From the NCBI GenBank assembly GCA_002685655.1, contig NYXM01000108.1:1-14203 (forward strand): a stretch of 14,203 nucleotides of DNA, read 5' to 3'. The notes beneath the pieces were generated by a model that saw only the letters and a list, made by a program, of their open reading frames with translations, had not been told where the DNA came from and made no database searches. This stretch comes from Planctomycetaceae bacterium. Its GTDB lineage: Bacteria; Planctomycetota; Planctomycetia; Pirellulales; Pirellulaceae. Within the stretch, counting starts at the first letter, position 1. Each line of letters begins with the position of its first letter. Of the stretch, positions 12,182 to 14,203 are shown piece by piece. A program made the translations under genes and the position numbers.

Positions 12182-14203
12182 CTACATCTCGTGAGTCCCA
12201 TCGTCGCACTTGGGAGACTTCTCGATCAATTCGATCCGCGCATCGCTCTGCATGGTGACTCGTCTTCCCGATCTCATGCCGAACTGCCAAAACAGGGCCG
12301 GTCTGACCAGGAATTCCAGCAACGTACTGCTGATCAAACCGCCAATAATGACCGTCGCCACGGGATAGAGGATCTCTTTCCCGGGTTCGCCAGCAGCCAT
12401 CGCCAACGGTACCAGGCCGATGCCGGACGGGAGCGCGGTCATCAAGACGGGTGCCAATCGATCCTTCCCCGCGCGAACGATCATCTCCTTCGTCCACGAC
12501 TCGCCTTCGTGCTTGACGAGGTGCAAGTAATGATTGATCAGTAGAATTCCATTCCGCGAAGCAATACCGCACAGTGACACGAAGCCCACCATGCTGGCGA
12601 TCGTCAGCGTCTGACCGGTCAGATAGATTGCCGCTACCGAACCAATGAACGCCATGGGCAGGGCAATCATGACCTGCAGTGCCAGATTCGCCGAACCGAA
12701 CATCTTGAACAGCACCAAGAACATTCCGACCAACGAAAGGCAGAACAACAAGCCGATCATCCGCGACGCGGCTTGTTGGCTTTCGAATTGCCCGCTGTAC
12801 TCCAGGTCGTAGCCAGAAGAACGCAGTTTGTCTTCGATCGGTGCGATTCGCGTCTTGATGTCTTCGATAACGTCCACCAGCCCGCGCTCGCGCACGTTGC
12901 ACTGCACGACAATCCGTCGACGGACATTCTCGCGATTAATCGTATTCGGCCCGCTTGATTTGTAAATGCGGGCCACATCCTCCAGCTTGACCGAACCTCC
13001 CTGCGGCAAGTCGATCACCAGGCGTCGAACGGCCTCCATATCTTCCCGGTAGGATTCATCCAACTTGACCAACAAGTCAAACGTTCGCTGGCCGTCGAGT
13101 ATCTCGGAGACGACTTCGCCTTGCATAGCCGTTTCCACAAATTCGTTCACGTCCCACCGTCGCAGGCCAAATGATTCCAACTTGCGACCGTCCGCCTCGA
13201 TTCGCAGTTGCTGGGTATCAACCTGTTGTTCAACCTGCAGGTGCCGTACGCCGTCGACATCGGCAATTGCGGCCTTGATCTTCTCTGCCTGGCGGCGGAG
13301 CACGTCCAGTTCGTCTCCGTAAATCTTGATCGCAACCTGGGCCTTCACACCGGATAGCATGTGTGAAATCAGATGTGCCAGCGGCTGCTCGACAGCCGTG
13401 ACAATTCCTGGAATGTCCTCAAGCGCCTCGCCAATCTCCTCAATCACTTCTTCGCGCGATCGGGTGGAATGTGGATCAACCGTGGCGATCATTTCCGAGA
13501 CACCGACGCCTTCGGCATGTTCGTCCATTTCGGCGCGACCCGTCTTCCGAACAAACGACTTGATATCTCCGATCTTCTGGAGACGCTGTTCCACCTTGGT
13601 GGCAACTTCATTTGATGTTGCCAGCGACGTTCCCGGCGGCAACAACACATTGATCTGTACGGCACCTTCATTGAACGGCGGCAGAAAGTCACTTTCTAAC
13701 CGCAGCATACCCCAAGTCGCAATCGCCACGGCGACCGACGCCGCCAGTAGCAACGGCCACGCACAACGCAGACTCAGATGCATCACCCGCTCAGCGAACC
13801 ACTTCAAACCACGCAGCACAAAGCCATCTTTTTCCTCGGCTGACACCCGCGCCTTGCCCAGCATCCAGTAGCTCAGCACCGGCGTGACCGTCAGCGAGAC
13901 CAAGAGCGAGGAGATGATGGAAACGATGTACGCGATGCCCAGTGGCGCAAACAGGCGTCCCGGCATACCGCTTAGTGCAAACAACGGGATGAAGACCAGA
14001 ACGACGATGATCGTTCCATAGACAATCGAATTCCGCACTTCGCAGCTGGCTTGAAATACCACCAGCAGTGGCGGCTTTGGATTGGCGTTTGCGCGGTTCT
14101 CACGTAATCGGCGGAAGATGTTCTCGACGTCCACAATCGCGTCGTCGACCAGTTCGCCCATGGCGACGGCCAGACCGCCGAGTGTCATCGTGTTGATTGA
14201 CAA
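12182..14203 (-). CDS. RND efflux pump inner-membrane subunit, CusA/CzcA type (5' end outside the window)
   Basis: The last 673 residues of a protein normally about 1,050 long. The TTG at the window edge is an internal Leu, and the frame continues outside. It begins in TM4 with GELVDDAIVDVEN (16-28), then TM5-TM6 (58-114), TM7 (about 148-168), the second porter and docking domain (170-480) and TM8-TM12 (482-640), with GIASRNGILLINHY at 546-559. Such proteins are trimeric proton-driven pumps that work with a periplasmic adaptor and an outer-membrane channel. TM4 keeps the Asp20/Glu27 pair. Met238 (SEM) and Met282 (HML) align, from memory, with two of the three CusA metal-binding methionines, but the third position is Leu347. 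A copper/silver substrate is therefore not established. A short charged tail follows TM12. No partner subunit lies downstream; partners may lie upstream, beyond the window. Confidence 0.88.
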   Translation of the reverse strand: MSINTMTLGGLAVAMGELVDDAIVDVENIFRRLRENRANANPKPPLLVVFQASCEVRNSIVYGTIIVVLVFIPLFALSGMPGRLFAPLGIAYIVSIISSLLVSLTVTPVLSYWMLGKARVSAEEKDGFVLRGLKWFAERVMHLSLRCAWPLLLAASVAVAIATWGMLRLESDFLPPFNEGAVQINVLLPPGTSLATSNEVATKVEQRLQKIGDIKSFVRKTGRAEMDEHAEGVGVSEMIATVDPHSTRSREEVIEEIGEALEDIPGIVTAVEQPLAHLISHMLSGVKAQVAIKIYGDELDVLRRQAEKIKAAIADVDGVRHLQVEQQVDTQQLRIEADGRKLESFGLRRWDVNEFVETAMQGEVVSEILDGQRTFDLLVKLDESYREDMEAVRRLVIDLPQGGSVKLEDVARIYKSSGPNTINRENVRRRIVVQCNVRERGLVDVIEDIKTRIAPIEDKLRSSGYDLEYSGQFESQQAASRMIGLLFCLSLVGMFLVLFKMFGSANLALQVMIALPMAFIGSVAAIYLTGQTLTIASMVGFVSLCGIASRNGILLINHYLHLVKHEGESWTKEMIVRAGKDRLAPVLMTALPSGIGLVPLAMAAGEPGKEILYPVATVIIGGLISSTLLEFLVRPALFWQFGMRSGRRVTMQSDARIELIEKSPKCDDGTHEM

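Noticed and set aside
12182..14203. TTG at the window edge as the real start of the RND gene
   Set aside because: The sequence there is the middle of TM4 of a CusA/CzcA-type pump, so about 380 residues are missing beyond the window.

Overview
The window looks like a piece of a planctomycete chromosome, most likely of the Pirellula/Rhodopirellula type. The evidence is the set of families: a secreted formylglycine-type sulfatase, a WPQWRGP-type PQQ-like propeller protein, a hydrazine-synthase-alpha-like protein with two CxxCH haem motifs and an F5/8C domain, a Tat-exported aldo/keto reductase, and a toroid-repeat protein carrying a haem motif. There is no rRNA, tRNA, CRISPR array, transposase or integrase. 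This taxonomic call is an inference from gene families, not from a marker gene.

Layout. 1-98 is one copy of a palindromic repeat. 99-469 has no gene I can support, although a frame ending at 250 closes with an EF-hand-like loop. 470-1459 (+) encodes a secreted squalene-cyclase-like repeat protein with one haem motif. It converges across a strong hairpin on 1530-2648 (-), a secreted propeller-like protein of unknown function. Next come a secreted GH5-type glycosidase (2900-4273, -) with its own terminator, and a 405-base divergent intergenic region with three tandem hairpins. The Tat-exported aldo/keto reductase (4679-5728, +) ends four bases from the end of the large haem protein (5733-8594, -). 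A secreted PQQ-like propeller protein (8761-10080, -) lies upstream of the haem protein on the same strand. It is divergent from a sulfatase (10342-11886, +). A second copy of the 98-base repeat (11978-12075) follows, itself framed by imperfect 24-base inverted repeats. The window ends inside a CusA/CzcA-type RND pump gene (12182 to beyond 14203, -).

How the genes relate. All seven complete genes appear to encode exported proteins, six with Sec-type signals and one with a Tat signal. The GH5 enzyme, the sulfatase and the F5/8C domain would fit breakdown of a (sulfated) polysaccharide. The haem and propeller proteins would fit periplasmic electron transfer or scaffolding. No shared operon covers them and several are divided by terminators, so a single pathway is a hypothesis only.

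The points most worth a second look are three. The repeat family forms switchable hairpins, and a diverged third member shows compensatory base changes. The sulfatase has an atypical CHMSR active-site motif in place of CxPxR. The hydrazine-synthase-like protein lacks the tyrosine expected of a true hydrazine synthase.
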